A stretch of 64,000 nt of DNA from NCBI GenBank assembly GCA_016839635.1, contig JAEOTV010000068.1, forward strand, positions 7,612 to 71,611, read 5' to 3'. The stretch is from Promethearchaeota archaeon (GTDB lineage Archaea; Asgardarchaeota; Lokiarchaeia; Sigynarchaeales; SOKP01). Below the pieces are notes generated by a model. The model was given only the letters and a program-made list of their open reading frames with translations, searched no databases and was not told the DNA's origin. Positions 1 through 10,215 of the stretch are shown one piece after another (positions within the stretch are counted from its first letter, which is position 1; every line of letters begins with the position of its first letter). Both the position numbers and the translations under genes were made by a program.

Positions 1-596
1 AAGATAGGACTTCCACAGCAATATTCGCAGTCACTAAGAATATTAAATGGATAATTTGCAGCATTCAATACACGAGCAGTAGCTATTGCTATTTCTTTTC
101 TCCTATACGATGAGGTACACCCTACAAAATACAATGTCTTTGCTTTAGGATCAATTTTGATATCATCTGGTACCCACTCTAACCTCTTTTCATGAGGTTC
201 ATTATATGGATTATTATTGCTTTTTATGGATTCAATATATTGTTGCTGTTTTGGCATTGGTCCATATCCTAAAGAAACCAATTTTTCTCGGAGCTTAATT
301 ATAATTTCAAGTGGTTCAAGAGTATTTAGAAACTTACAGGAAATAGCACAACCACCACATTCAGTGCATCTATAAACTATTTCTATTAATTCTTGAGATG
401 GCTCAAGTCGCCCCATTTCTAGCGCCAAAGCAATTATTATACGTCCTCCCCCACTATATGCATGAAAATTGAACATATCTATTGAAGGACAAATTGTAGC
501 GTACTTTTGGCTTTTTATTTGAAGTTGTGGTATCCACTTACAAATTGAGCAACGCAAGCAGCGTTTAATCATCTGGTTATATTCTTGCTCATTCAA
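1..596 (-). CDS. HdrD/GlpC-type Fe-S oxidoreductase subunit, CCG domain (3' part beyond window)
   Basis: Open frame running off the left edge, read by translating the minus strand. Near the N-terminus is a C-x2-C-x2-C cluster followed later by a C-P, then a second cluster (C-x2-C-x2-C-x3-C), as in two-[4Fe-4S] proteins. Towards the edge is a VGC...CEYCCGSP stretch, which is the first CCG cysteine-rich motif of heterodisulfide reductase D, GlpC and GlcF proteins. Such proteins pass electrons between a flavoprotein dehydrogenase and another carrier. The start is uncertain: TTG at 596 and ATG at 572 are both possible, with an AAGGGG-like sequence 13 bases before the TTG. The GlcD-like FAD oxidase at 1794-3323 on the same strand is a plausible partner, because GlcD and GlcF-type subunits often pair. 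The family is well supported; the substrate is unknown. Confidence 0.75.
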   Translation of the reverse strand, partial: MNEQEYNQMIKRCLRCSICKWIPQLQIKSQKYATICPSIDMFNFHAYSGGGRIIIALALEMGRLEPSQELIEIVYRCTECGGCAISCKFLNTLEPLEIIIKLREKLVSLGYGPMPKQQQYIESIKSNNNPYNEPHEKRLEWVPDDIKIDPKAKTLYFVGCTSSYRRKEIAIATARVLNAANYPFNILSDCEYCCGSPI

Positions 597-758
597 TAAA
601 GTATAAAATCCCCTTTTAATAAGATAAAGCTACCTTAAAATAAATCTTTTATCTCAACAGTGATGAATCAAATAAAATGATATCTATTAAGAAATTGAAT
701 AGTATGCTTTAAATTATAAAAATTTACATATAAAGAACGTATATTAGGAATTAGAATT

Positions 759-1646
759 TTAAACTATTTGCGAAAGCTCTTCCCAATATTGCTTTATATT
801 CCAGTCTCTTTTTGCCTTAATGTTAAAAGCAATTTTTTTTAAGATATCTCTAATTCTTTCAGAATTTAGATAATGAAAATTTGGTGTTATCGCACACACC
901 ATAAATGTTCCCTTTCCACTTTTAGGAGCTATTACTGCATTTTCTTCTGTTTTATCTATCAAGCCATATGCATCAATTAGATCTTTAACAATCCTCATAA
1001 TAAATTGGTTTTTCTCAAGAACTTGTTCAAATTCATATATTTTTATTAAAGTAGAATACAGTTGAGTTGTAAGCTCTTCAAGATTAAGTGAAGGGATTAA
1101 GTTTTTAGGAAAGAAATCTAATATTACAGGCCCCTTTCCATCATCCCAACTCAGATAAAAGATATAGTAAAAATCTGCTTTACTAAGTGTTTCAAGAGAA
1201 GGTTCTTCGTACTTTAAAATTTCCTTGAGCTTTTCCTCAAGTAATTTAGAGCTTTTTTTAATTTCTTTACTTTCTTTAATTTTCTTTGAAATTTTATCTA
1301 ATAATGCCATTGGACTAAATGGTTTAGTAATGTAATCATCTGCACCAAGCATTTTTCCAAATCTCACATCATCAGGTTGAGTTTTACCAGATAGAAAGAA
1401 AAAAGGAATTCTTGACCACTCTGTTTTTTCTGACACTCTCATATAAAAATCATATCCATCTAATAATGGCATTAGAATGTCTGAAATTATTATATCTGGA
1501 GGATTTTCAAGATTTGAGAGAACTTCCAGCCCTTCTTTTCCATTTGATGCAGATACGAGGTCATAATCATTCATTTCTAAGAATATCTTAAAATTTCTTA
1601 CAAGTACTTCATCATCTTCAACTAAAAATACAAGTGGTTTCATCAT
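759..1646 (-). CDS. Response regulator receiver protein with an unrecognised C-terminal domain
   Basis: Residues 1-125 form a CheY-like receiver domain: the acidic pair follows strand 1 (VEDDE), the phosphoacceptor aspartate lies in IIISDILMP, and the conserved lysine lies in ITKPF. No DNA-binding helix-turn-helix follows. Residues ~160-295 hold a separate alpha/beta domain containing a WDDGKGPVIL segment, which may be a longin- or roadblock-like sensory fold; this is inference only. No histidine kinase is nearby. The gene lies between the Fe-S protein at 1-596 and the FAD oxidase at 1794-3323, all on the minus strand, with gaps of about 150 bases on each side, so it may be transcribed separately. 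The start is one of two adjacent ATG codons. Confidence 0.85.
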   Translation of the reverse strand: MMKPLVFLVEDDEVLVRNFKIFLEMNDYDLVSASNGKEGLEVLSNLENPPDIIISDILMPLLDGYDFYMRVSEKTEWSRIPFFFLSGKTQPDDVRFGKMLGADDYITKPFSPMALLDKISKKIKESKEIKKSSKLLEEKLKEILKYEEPSLETLSKADFYYIFYLSWDDGKGPVILDFFPKNLIPSLNLEELTTQLYSTLIKIYEFEQVLEKNQFIMRIVKDLIDAYGLIDKTEENAVIAPKSGKGTFMVCAITPNFHYLNSERIRDILKKIAFNIKAKRDWNIKQYWEELSQIV

Positions 1647-1793
1647 TACAAACTCATTTATTTAATATTGAAATTATTGATTCTCACCTATAATAAAAAT
1701 AGAAATATTTAATATTTATGAAAACGAAAATGAGTCAAAAATCATTCCCAGACATTCAAAAATTATGGTTTTTTGATTTTTATTTTGATTTTT

Positions 1794-3323
1794 TTAATCA
1801 TCAAAACATAAAACCCCAGGATTTAAGACATTATGAGGATCGAAAATTTTCTTGATTTTTTTTAAGGCTACCTGAGTAGAATTTTCATGTCTTTTATAAA
1901 CTTCTTCAGCCCAAAGGCCATAAGGTCGATTAAAAAAGGCACCAGAATCTATTAGATTAATACTGGTTTTCAAAAACTTTTCTTTGACACCTAAAGTTTC
2001 TTTATTATTATCAGGATTATAATATATATCAAATTCACAGTGATATGCTGTACCTTGGTTGATTGCTTGAATATAAACACCCAAATTGTTTGGAATTTGT
2101 TCCTTGACCATTCTAATATATTCTTTTATTCTTTCATAATTCGAAATGAAAAAAATATCTTGGTATCCTCCACTCAATCGTAATCTCCAAGGATTTTTAT
2201 CAGCTTGACCTAAAAAATATAAAATATCATTTTCATTAATCTTTTTATTCTCTGTTATTTCAAGCTTTTTATCTTTCATAATATCATTAATATCACCTTT
2301 TAGATATGATATTCTATCATCTGCTAATTTACCTCTTCCTGAAATAACAAATATTAAATTCCATTCAGATAATTCCTTAGATAAATGCAAAATATTATTC
2401 GAATCTTCTTTAACTAAACAAGCTAAATTGAGATTATTCAAAATTAATAATTCATCACATAAACGATATTTTAATAACTCATGCTGAAAATCTAAGAGTT
2501 CTTCAATATTATCTGATTGAACATGATAAATTTTTTGGTTTGAGGGTAGTAATTCTAATTTAAGTGTAGCCCATGTAACAATTCCAATACTTCCTTGTGC
2601 TCCCTGTATAACCCTAAATGGACTAAATTGAGTAGGACCCATTGGATTTACTTGAGCTTGGCCTGATTTTTTTTGTTGTCTAATACTCCCTGGTCCTGCT
2701 GCTGTTCCTGTCTTAAATAATTCACCATTTCCGAAAAAAACCTCAGTACAAAGTAATGGATCCGAACTATCCCACATATAACGTGGGATGGTAATAGGCT
2801 CACGCTCTAATGCTGCAGTAAGAACAGATTTTGAGGTTCTGGGAGATAGGGGCATTAATAACTTTAAACCTTTTTTATGTAAGAGCGGAATTAGGTCCGC
2901 AAAAGTTACCCCAGGTTCAACCATAGCAACTCTGTTTTTCCTATCAATACTTATTATTTTATTCAATTTAGAGAGGTTTAATATAATGCTGTTGTTATGC
3001 CGTGGAATTGTATCTCCATGGTGCCTAGGTCCTGAAGGAGAACTAACAGGAATTATAGAAAATTTTAAAGAATTAGCTAATTTTAAAATATTTTGAATTT
3101 GCTTTCTGTTTTTAGGCCAAATCACATATTTTGGATAATTTTTGGGAAAAAAACTGAGATCTTCCGAAAATGTCTTAAGTAAATGAGAATCATTTGAAAT
3201 ATTATTTGAGCCACAAATCTTAACTAACTCATTAAAAATTTGATCTTCTCTCATACTACGTACAAAAAAAAGATATTTCTTTCTTCTTAAAATATTTCTA
3301 TCTATTAAGATATTTTCATTCAA
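1794..3323 (-). CDS. FAD-binding oxidase, GlcD/D-lactate dehydrogenase-like
   Basis: A 509-residue flavoprotein of the FAD_binding_4 (PCMH-type) family. The segment VIWPKNRKQIQNILKLAN is the typical start of the FAD-binding domain. It is followed by the nucleotide loop around SSPSGPRHHGD, the VEPGVTFADL strand, and a QGAQGSIGIVTWATLKL core. The C-terminal FDPHNVLNPG motif is the usual end of GlcD and D-lactate dehydrogenase proteins. Family members oxidise 2-hydroxy acids or similar substrates and often pass electrons to a CCG-domain Fe-S subunit like the one at the left edge. The first ~23 residues are basic and atypical; the ATG at 3254 is an equally good start. The substrate cannot be read from sequence. 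Confidence 0.85.
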   Translation of the reverse strand: MNENILIDRNILRRKKYLFFVRSMREDQIFNELVKICGSNNISNDSHLLKTFSEDLSFFPKNYPKYVIWPKNRKQIQNILKLANSLKFSIIPVSSPSGPRHHGDTIPRHNNSIILNLSKLNKIISIDRKNRVAMVEPGVTFADLIPLLHKKGLKLLMPLSPRTSKSVLTAALEREPITIPRYMWDSSDPLLCTEVFFGNGELFKTGTAAGPGSIRQQKKSGQAQVNPMGPTQFSPFRVIQGAQGSIGIVTWATLKLELLPSNQKIYHVQSDNIEELLDFQHELLKYRLCDELLILNNLNLACLVKEDSNNILHLSKELSEWNLIFVISGRGKLADDRISYLKGDINDIMKDKKLEITENKKINENDILYFLGQADKNPWRLRLSGGYQDIFFISNYERIKEYIRMVKEQIPNNLGVYIQAINQGTAYHCEFDIYYNPDNNKETLGVKEKFLKTSINLIDSGAFFNRPYGLWAEEVYKRHENSTQVALKKIKKIFDPHNVLNPGVLCFDD

Positions 3324-3401
3324 AAAAATAAAACTTTAATTAGTAGATACGCATTATTAAACAATTATATTTTCTGTAAGAGTTATATAAAGGAAATTCT
3401 A

Positions 3402-4802
3402 ATGAAAAATTATGATCTAATAATAGTGGGTGCGGGACCAGGAGGATCTGTTGCAGCGAAAACTGCTGCGGAAAATGGTTTAAAAACTATTTTCTTTGAA
3501 CGTAGTCGTAAACCAGGTGAAAAAAATTCTTCAGGATGTGGGTTAGGACCCCGAATGTTCAAAGATTTTCCTGAAATGATGAAAAATTTAACCCCTGATA
3601 AATGCCCCTCAATGAGAGCTGGAACTGCTTCGCGTAATTATTTTGTAAATAAAGACGACATTGTGGCAGGTTATATTATGGCTCGACCAACAGAATCTGT
3701 TTCCTATGAACCTGCAAAATCATGGATTACTATGAATGTTTATCGTAGTGAGTTTGATCCTTGGATTGCAAAATTTGCGACTGAAGCTGGTGCTGAATTA
3801 AAGACTTCAACATTAGTCTTGGATTTGTTGAAGGAAGATGGCAAAGTATGTGGTGTAATTGATGAGAACGGAGAGAAATATAGAGCTCCTCTTGTTATTG
3901 GCGCGGATGGTGTCATATCAATGGTAGCAGAAAAATCTGGATTGAGAAATAGATGGGCTCAAAATCAAGTTACATTAACACTACAGTACGATTTTAAAGC
4001 GTCTTCGAATAAAATCGATGATATTATGGGGGATGAAACCCTAGCAGTTTGGTGGGGTTCAAATTTTCCAGCATCTTATCAAGTCTTTTTTAATGATGGC
4101 TTTCATCAAGGATTAGGAAACTGGATGAATTGGTGGGATAACAATCCATTGTATTATTTAAATCGTGTTATTAATCTAAAATATTATCAAAGATTATTGA
4201 AGAACCTCGATGCTAATCCACGTGAACTTCAAGCTCACCTTCTTCCTTGGTTAGATTATCCTTATAATACCCATGCTGATGGTGTTATATTAATTGGTGA
4301 TGCTGGTGGTTTTCCATGTCCTCTAGAAGCAGAGGGGATATATCCTGCAATGGTAACGGGTAAAGCTGCTGCTGAAGTGGCTTCTGAAGCAATATCCTCT
4401 GGAGATGTATCAAAAGCAGTTCTTAAAAATTTTGATGAAAAATGGCAAAAAACAAGTATAGGAGAGGAATTTGCATCTGGGAGAGAGCTATGGAATATTT
4501 GGAAAGTTTTACCTTTTAGTCCAAAAGAAACAATGTCTTGGTTTGTACCCATGATCATGGAAATTCTTGGAGGAATATTTGATTGGTCTCAACCTCATGC
4601 CAAAAGAGTACGTCAGATTGTAAGTCATGTCAAGTCATATATGCCTAAAGCGACACCATTTATCATGGCATATGTAATTCCTCTATTAACCAAAGTTTTT
4701 GAAGACGATTTAGATAAATTAATGGATCCTAAGAAAATCATGAAAGTTTTACCTAAAATTTTAGACCTGTTGCCACAGAAAAAGAAAAAAAGAGGTGGTT
4801 AA
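3402..4802 (+). CDS. FixC-like / geranylgeranyl-reductase-family flavoprotein
   Basis: A 466-residue FAD-dependent oxidoreductase. The N-terminal dinucleotide-binding motif is IIVGAGPGGSVAA, a CGLGP segment follows at ~residue 47, and the second FAD motif is GVILIGDAGGFPCPLEAEGIYPAM. The proline-rich GDAGG region and overall length fit the FixC/ETF-quinone-oxidoreductase branch of the geranylgeranyl reductase superfamily. The gene immediately downstream encodes a FixX-like ferredoxin, starting 5 bases after this stop codon, which supports the FixC reading over lipid reductase. A C-terminal stretch with several hydrophobic helices may sit on the membrane. No FixA/FixB electron-transfer flavoprotein subunits lie in the window. 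A role in archaeal lipid double-bond reduction remains possible. Confidence 0.8.
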   Translation: MKNYDLIIVGAGPGGSVAAKTAAENGLKTIFFERSRKPGEKNSSGCGLGPRMFKDFPEMMKNLTPDKCPSMRAGTASRNYFVNKDDIVAGYIMARPTESVSYEPAKSWITMNVYRSEFDPWIAKFATEAGAELKTSTLVLDLLKEDGKVCGVIDENGEKYRAPLVIGADGVISMVAEKSGLRNRWAQNQVTLTLQYDFKASSNKIDDIMGDETLAVWWGSNFPASYQVFFNDGFHQGLGNWMNWWDNNPLYYLNRVINLKYYQRLLKNLDANPRELQAHLLPWLDYPYNTHADGVILIGDAGGFPCPLEAEGIYPAMVTGKAAAEVASEAISSGDVSKAVLKNFDEKWQKTSIGEEFASGRELWNIWKVLPFSPKETMSWFVPMIMEILGGIFDWSQPHAKRVRQIVSHVKSYMPKATPFIMAYVIPLLTKVFEDDLDKLMDPKKIMKVLPKILDLLPQKKKKRGG

Positions 4803-4807
4803 TAAAA

Positions 4808-5077
4808 ATGAAAATAGAACTAGAAGTATTAACAAAACGAATTTCTGGTACAGGAGACTTCATTTCGATAGACTATAATAAATGTAATAATTGTGAGCGT
4901 TGTTTATTCATATGTATTATGAATTTATGGCGAAAAAAAGAAGGAAAAATCCGTATTATAGACAACTATCAATCAAAATGTCTAGAATGTGCTGCTTGTT
5001 ATCAAATATGTGATGCTGGGGCAATAAACTTTCAATATCCAAAAGGTGGTACAGGAATAATAATTGAAAAAGGGTAA
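4808..5077 (+). CDS. FixX-like 2[4Fe-4S] ferredoxin
   Basis: An 89-residue ferredoxin. Cysteines 26, 29, 32 and 36 form one C-x2-C-x2-C-x3-C cluster and cysteines 58, 61, 64 and 68 form a second, so two [4Fe-4S] clusters are expected. The C-terminal YPKGGTGI motif is characteristic of FixX proteins, which accept electrons with FixC. A strong ribosome-binding site, GAGGTGG at 4792-4798, overlaps the end of the FixC-like gene, so the two are co-translated. The gene ends one base before the convergent aldolase. Confidence in the ferredoxin is high, and in the FixX assignment good. Confidence 0.88.
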   Translation: MKIELEVLTKRISGTGDFISIDYNKCNNCERCLFICIMNLWRKKEGKIRIIDNYQSKCLECAACYQICDAGAINFQYPKGGTGIIIEKG

Positions 5078-5078
5078 A

Positions 5079-6059
5079 TCATATATATTTCGCTTGATCT
5101 GCGGAACTTAGCACATCTTTATTTCTTTGTTTTATCATATTAATAAATTCTTGTCGAGCTAAACCTAAGTATTTTCTTGGACCAATTTGATCTGGGTGCT
5201 CTGCTAAATATTTTCTTATCATTGCTGTAAAAACCATTCTACTATCGGTAGCAATATTAATTTTACACACTCCAAATTGAGTTGCTTTTTTTATTTGAGC
5301 TTCAGGGATCCCAAATGCTTTTTTCAAAGTCCCGCCATAATCATTAATTATCTTAGCATACTTTTGAGGTATAGAAGAAGATCCATGTAATACGATTGGA
5401 AACTTTCCTAACCGTTTTCTAACTTCTTGCAATATATCAAACCTTAATTCTGGAATATCTTCTTCTCTTTCTACTTTAAACTTATATGCCCCATGAGATG
5501 TACCTATAGCAATTGCTAATGAATCACAACCTGTTCTATTTACAAAATCTTCTACTTGATCTGGATCAGTAAAAAAGTGATCTGTTGCTTTTACATGTTC
5601 TTCAATACCTGCAATAACTCCCAATTCTGCTTCTACACTCACATCCCTTTCATGAGCGTAATTTACTATTTCTTTTGTAATACTAATGTTTTGATCATAT
5701 TCTAAATGACTTCCATCAAACATGACACTCGAAAAACCGGAGTTGATACAGGTTTTTGCTAACTCGAATGAGTTTCCATGATCCAAGTGTAATGCAATTG
5801 GTATAGCATAACCCATATCTTTCGCCATTGCAACTGCTCCCTCTACTAAATATCTAACCATTGCTCGATTTGCATATTCTCCCGCTTTTGGACTATTTTG
5901 CAGAATCACTGGTGAATTAGTTTCTCCACATCCTATAATTATAGCTTGTAGTTGTTCCAAATTACTAAAATTATATCCCGGAACAGCAAATCTCCTTTCT
6001 AGAGCCACCTCAAACATTCTTTTTGTATTGGATAGCCCTAAGTCATTAAATGAGACCAT
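5079..6059 (-). CDS. fba: Class II fructose-bisphosphate aldolase family protein
   Basis: A 326-residue TIM-barrel aldolase that would cleave or form fructose 1,6-bisphosphate, or a related ketose bisphosphate, in the cytoplasm. HLDHG at residues 91-95 supplies the first zinc ligand. SVEAELG, GTSHGAYK and VLHGSSS supply the later zinc-binding and phosphate-binding positions, and KINIATDSR is the late phosphate-binding motif. This is the zinc-dependent bacterial and fungal type, whereas many archaea use class I DhnA or the bifunctional FBP aldolase/phosphatase, so ancestral transfer is likely. With the pyruvate kinase at 22857-24326 it indicates a glycolytic or gluconeogenic pathway. Tagatose-bisphosphate aldolase activity cannot be excluded. 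Confidence 0.9.
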   Translation of the reverse strand: MVSFNDLGLSNTKRMFEVALERRFAVPGYNFSNLEQLQAIIIGCGETNSPVILQNSPKAGEYANRAMVRYLVEGAVAMAKDMGYAIPIALHLDHGNSFELAKTCINSGFSSVMFDGSHLEYDQNISITKEIVNYAHERDVSVEAELGVIAGIEEHVKATDHFFTDPDQVEDFVNRTGCDSLAIAIGTSHGAYKFKVEREEDIPELRFDILQEVRKRLGKFPIVLHGSSSIPQKYAKIINDYGGTLKKAFGIPEAQIKKATQFGVCKINIATDSRMVFTAMIRKYLAEHPDQIGPRKYLGLARQEFINMIKQRNKDVLSSADQAKYI

Positions 6060-6152
6060 AATAATAATGAAATAACTATACTAATATAAATGTTGATAAC
6101 TAAATGTACTTGAAAAATCAGAGATATATATAAGAAAATAAAATATTTTTTT

Positions 6153-7046
6153 TTATGCTGGAACGGATATCTTTAACTTATTTCTAAGTTCTTTATAACG
6201 TGAACGTAGAGTGACTTCCGTAACTCCTATTGCTTGTACAATTTGTTGTTGAGTAACCTCTTTATTTTTAAGTCTACATGCTAAATATATTGCTCCCGCA
6301 CATAAACCTTTAGGATCTTTTCCACTGATAGAAAATTTTGCTCTATATGCATTAAGAATTTTAGTTGTTAATTGCTCGATTTCTGAGTTCAATCCTAAAT
6401 CTGTCATAAATTTTGGAATAAGAGATACTGGATCAGTTGATGGTGGATTTAAATTCATTTCTCTAACTAAGGTGGTATAACATCTTCGAACATCTTTAGC
6501 GTTTACTGAAGCTTCATTTAAAATTTCTTGAAGAGTTCTAGGAAGCTTTTTCCTTCTACATGCTAAATATAAACATGCAGCAACCATAGCATTAATAGAT
6601 CTACCTCTTAACAATTTCTTTTTAAAAGCTTCAATATAAAGACGCATCGCATCTTCTTTTACATAATTAGGTAAGTTCAAAATGGTGCTAATTCTTTTTA
6701 ATTCCGTAGATGCAATTAATAAATTTCTTTTCTGCCATGTTATACGTGTATTCCATTTAGCAGCTCTTTTTAAATCAGGACTATTAATCTTACTTTTATC
6801 CATTACAGTACTTAATCCCATATCTGGTAATAAAATAGATATTGGAGCCCCAGTTTGCTCTCTACTATTTTTTTCTTGACTAGTATATGCTCTCCTACCA
6901 TTATGTGTAAAATCAACGTTTCTTTCATGAATAACTAAACCACATTGATTACATACAACATCTCCCGTATTAATCAATGGAATTATTGACCCCCCACATT
7001 CTGGGCATAAATTTAAATATTCACTAATTTTTGTTTTTGCATCCAT
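6153..7046 (-). CDS. tfb: Transcription initiation factor IIB (TFB)
   Basis: A 297-residue archaeal TFIIB homologue that bridges TBP-bound promoter DNA and RNA polymerase. Cysteines 14, 17, 32 and 35 form the N-terminal zinc ribbon (CPEC...CNQC). The B-finger/linker region follows, with RAYTSQEKNSREQTGAP matching the conserved charged linker. Two cyclin-like repeats occupy roughly residues 105-195 and 205-295. The final helix-turn-helix (TQQQIVQAIGVTEVTLRSRYKEL) is the BRE-recognition element. Length is standard. It follows the grpE-dnaK-dnaJ genes on the same strand 114 bases after dnaJ, so it might share heat-shock control; that is inference. Confidence 0.96.
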   Translation of the reverse strand: MDAKTKISEYLNLCPECGGSIIPLINTGDVVCNQCGLVIHERNVDFTHNGRRAYTSQEKNSREQTGAPISILLPDMGLSTVMDKSKINSPDLKRAAKWNTRITWQKRNLLIASTELKRISTILNLPNYVKEDAMRLYIEAFKKKLLRGRSINAMVAACLYLACRRKKLPRTLQEILNEASVNAKDVRRCYTTLVREMNLNPPSTDPVSLIPKFMTDLGLNSEIEQLTTKILNAYRAKFSISGKDPKGLCAGAIYLACRLKNKEVTQQQIVQAIGVTEVTLRSRYKELRNKLKISVPA

Positions 7047-7160
7047 TATAATATCCTCATTATCTTATTTTTTTTAAATATAATAAAACAATTGTAGACC
7101 AATTCTTAATTCCCCTCTACTTTTCATTTTTTATTTTATAACATTTATCCATATTTATTT

Positions 7161-8171
7161 TTATAAACCTACAGCTTGTAATTTTTCTAATATATTTTTC
7201 TGGTTCCTATTCAATTTATCAGGAACTTTAACTTTAATTTTTATCAATAAATTTCCTCTTTGATTTGAATTAATTTTATAAAATCCTTGATTTTTTAATC
7301 TTAGTAATGAAGAATCATTAGTTCCAGGTGGAACAGTAACATTTAATGTGTTTTCAACTCCAACTACTTGAATTTTTCCTCCAAGTGTAGCTGTAGTATA
7401 AGGAACTTCTTGTTCTATATAAATATCATCATCTCTTCTTTCAAATTTTGGATGCTTTCTTATATGTATGGCAATATAGAGATCTCCTGGAGAACCTCCA
7501 TTTTCTCCTGACATACCTTTTCCTTTTAGACGTAATTTTTGATTATCCTTGATCCCTTTTGGAATATTTACATTTAAATTCTTCATTTGACCCGTTGTAG
7601 GATCTTTATATTGAACTTTTTTCTTGCCTCCATAAAAAGCGTCCATAAATTCTATTTCCATATCATACCTTAAATCTTCACCCTCTCTTGGAAGAGTGCT
7701 ATAATTTGGAGATCTTGCTCGTGTACTTCCTCCACCTCTCCTATTAAACACATCAAAAATATCTCCTAAATCATTAAAAAAATCATTTCCACCAGTTCCA
7801 CTCCTTGAATTACCTCGATTCCCAAATATTTCACTGAAATCGAATCCTCCAGGAGAACCCGATGTGGAATAGTAATAGGTTGTACCATCTGGGCTTCTAT
7901 GAACTCTATCGCCTCCTGGAGCTCCTTCCCAATTCTGATATGTTGAAGAATCTCCTTCTACAACACCAAATTTATCATACATCTCTCTTTTTTTATCATC
8001 GCTCAAAATACTGTATGCTTCATTTATCTCCTTAAATTTTTCTCCTGACTTTGGCTCATCAGGATTAACGTCAGGATGGTATTTACGAGCCATTTTACGA
8101 AATGCTCTTTTTATATCCTCTTTTGAAGCTCCTTTATTAATTCCTAGTAGTTTATAATAATCTTTTGCCAT
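7161..8171 (-). CDS. dnaJ: DnaJ-type co-chaperone lacking the zinc-finger domain
   Basis: A 336-residue J-domain protein that delivers substrates to DnaK and stimulates its ATPase. The J domain spans residues 1-70 with the HPD motif at 32-34. A Gly/Phe/Ser-rich linker follows to ~residue 150, then the two beta-sandwich substrate-binding domains to the end. The four CxxCxGxG zinc repeats of canonical DnaJ are absent, so this is a type II (CbpA/DNAJB-like) protein. That is notable because the gene sits in a grpE-dnaK-dnaJ operon where the zinc-finger type is usual. It starts 73 bases after the dnaK stop codon. Confidence 0.95.
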   Translation of the reverse strand: MAKDYYKLLGINKGASKEDIKRAFRKMARKYHPDVNPDEPKSGEKFKEINEAYSILSDDKKREMYDKFGVVEGDSSTYQNWEGAPGGDRVHRSPDGTTYYYSTSGSPGGFDFSEIFGNRGNSRSGTGGNDFFNDLGDIFDVFNRRGGGSTRARSPNYSTLPREGEDLRYDMEIEFMDAFYGGKKKVQYKDPTTGQMKNLNVNIPKGIKDNQKLRLKGKGMSGENGGSPGDLYIAIHIRKHPKFERRDDDIYIEQEVPYTTATLGGKIQVVGVENTLNVTVPPGTNDSSLLRLKNQGFYKINSNQRGNLLIKIKVKVPDKLNRNQKNILEKLQAVGL

Positions 8172-8244
8172 ATTTTACAACCCTTTTATATAATAATAAT
8201 TTTTAAGTAAAGAATAAAAAAAATTAATAAAAAAAAAATCGAAT

Positions 8245-10152
8245 TTAATCATACTCAGCATCAACTACATTATCATCTTGACCTGTGGCTCTTCTGAATT
8301 GTTCTTCTTCAACTTCATCTTGGGTTTTTCCTTGAGAACCATATGTATTTCCTGGGGGTACATCACCCATTCCTCCAGGTGGTGCACCTTGATAAGCTCC
8401 TTGTCCTTGTTGTTGTCCATACATTCGAGATGAGACTTCATGTAATGAGTTTTGCAAAGCTTCTGAAGCAGTTTTAATTCTGCTAACGTCATCAGATTCC
8501 ATCGCACTTCTTAAATCAGAGATTTTATTTAGTATATTTGATTTTAAATCTCCTATGACAGCTTCATTTTCTTTTATTAGTTTTTCAGTTTGGTAAATCA
8601 ATGACTCTCCATGATTTTTAGCTTCAGTCAATTCTTTGAATTTTTTATCTTCTTCAGCATTTCTTTCAGCTTCTCTTATTTTCTGTTCAATATCATCATC
8701 AGACATTTTAGTGGATGCTGTAATAGTTATTGATTGACTTTTTCCAGTACCTTTATCTTTTGCTGAAACATTAATAATTCCATTTTGATCAATATCAAAT
8801 GTTACTTCGATCTGTGGCATACCCCTTGGAGCTGGGGGAATTCCATTTAAATGAAATCTACCTAATGTTATATTATCTGCGGCTCTGGGTCTTTCACCTT
8901 GTAGTACATGAATTTCTACTGCTGGTTGATTATCTGCTGCTGTTGAGAAGGTCTCAGCTTTTTTGGTTGGAATTGTAGTGTTCCTTTCTATTAATTTTGT
9001 AAAAACTCCGCCTAATGTTTCAACTCCTAATGATAATGGTGTAACGTCTAGTAATAATAAATCCTCAACTTCTCCAGTTAACACTCCACCTTGTACCGAA
9101 GCCCCCATCGCAACACACTCCATTGGATCAATACTACGCTCTGGCGCTTTGCCTAATAAGTCCTCAAATTTCTTTTGAATGACAGGCATTCTTGTGGGTC
9201 CACCGACTAAAATTGTTTTATCTATTTCACCCCGAGCCATCCCCGCATCTCTTAAAGCCTTCAAAATGGATGTATCTAATCTCTTTAATACTGGTTCAAT
9301 CAGTTGTTCCAATTTTGCTCTAGTAAGTGTCATATTAAGGTGCTTAGGACCTTCGCTTGTCGCGGTAATATAGGGTAAATTTATATCAGTTGTAATCGAT
9401 GTAGATAATTCAATTTTAGCTTTTTCAGCGGCTTCTCGAACTCTTTGTAATGCCATTGAATCTCCTTTTAAATCGACACCTTCATCTTTCTGAAATTCTG
9501 ATACAAGATAATCAACAAGTATCTTATCCATATCTGTACCTCCTAATTGAGTATCACCAGCTGTAGAAATCACTTCAAATACTTGATTATCCATCTCCAT
9601 TATCGTAACATCAAAAGTGCCACCGCCAAGATCTAATACTGCAATTTTTAATCTTGCATTTTTCTTGTCTAATCCATAAGCTACCGCTGCGGCAGTGGGT
9701 TCGTTAATTAAACGCTTAACATTTAATCCTGCGATCCTTCCCGCATCCTTCGTAGCTTGTCTTTGATTATCGTTAAAATAAGCTGGTACTGTAATAATAA
9801 CATCAGTAACCTCTTCACCTAAATAAGCACTTGCATCTTCCTTAATTTTTCTGAGAATCATCGCAGAAATCTCTTGAGGAGAATATTCTTTACCATCGAT
9901 TTTAACGGTGTAAGATGTGCCCATTTTTCTCTTTATTGCTGTTATTGTACGATCTGGATTTGAAATCGCTTGTCTTCTCGCTGGTTCACCTACTAATCTC
10001 TGACCATCTTTCGTAAAAGCAACCACTGAGGGAAATGCTTTACCGCCTAAGGTTAATCCTTCTGCACTTGGAATAATTGTGGGTTTTCCTCCAACTAATA
10101 CAGCTGCTGCTGAATTTGATGTTCCTAAGTCAATTCCTATTATTTTTGCCAT
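8245..10152 (-). CDS. dnaK: Hsp70 chaperone DnaK
   Basis: A 635-residue Hsp70. The N-terminal ATPase domain starts with [15 protein letters not shown] and contains the phosphate loop [14 protein letters not shown] and the adenosine motif [13 protein letters not shown]. The interdomain linker [16 protein letters not shown] leads to the substrate-binding domain and a helical lid. The tail is a Gln/Gly/Pro-rich stretch ending in VVDAEYD, close to the EEVD-like DnaK terminus. DnaK is bacterial in origin and patchily present in archaea, so horizontal acquisition is likely. It lies between grpE and dnaJ, and all three are co-directional. Confidence 0.98.
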   Translation of the reverse strand: MAKIIGIDLGTSNSAAAVLVGGKPTIIPSAEGLTLGGKAFPSVVAFTKDGQRLVGEPARRQAISNPDRTITAIKRKMGTSYTVKIDGKEYSPQEISAMILRKIKEDASAYLGEEVTDVIITVPAYFNDNQRQATKDAGRIAGLNVKRLINEPTAAAVAYGLDKKNARLKIAVLDLGGGTFDVTIMEMDNQVFEVISTAGDTQLGGTDMDKILVDYLVSEFQKDEGVDLKGDSMALQRVREAAEKAKIELSTSITTDINLPYITATSEGPKHLNMTLTRAKLEQLIEPVLKRLDTSILKALRDAGMARGEIDKTILVGGPTRMPVIQKKFEDLLGKAPERSIDPMECVAMGASVQGGVLTGEVEDLLLLDVTPLSLGVETLGGVFTKLIERNTTIPTKKAETFSTAADNQPAVEIHVLQGERPRAADNITLGRFHLNGIPPAPRGMPQIEVTFDIDQNGIINVSAKDKGTGKSQSITITASTKMSDDDIEQKIREAERNAEEDKKFKELTEAKNHGESLIYQTEKLIKENEAVIGDLKSNILNKISDLRSAMESDDVSRIKTASEALQNSLHEVSSRMYGQQQGQGAYQGAPPGGMGDVPPGNTYGSQGKTQDEVEEEQFRRATGQDDNVVDAEYD

Positions 10153-10215
10153 ATTTCATCACTCTTTTTTATTTTAATTTATTTGTTTTTTTTTTTTGAT
10201 TTTTTATTTTAAATT

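Noticed and set aside
2788..3096. Plus-strand 102-codon frame inside the FAD oxidase gene
   Set aside because: It lies fully antisense to a well-supported gene and shows no protein-like motif.
8265..8507. Alternative-frame 80-codon ORF inside dnaK
   Set aside because: Shadow of the dnaK tail; composition follows the overlapping frame.
8963..9373. Two plus-strand ORFs antisense to dnaK
   Set aside because: Antisense shadows created by the low-stop coding bias of dnaK; no recognisable domains.
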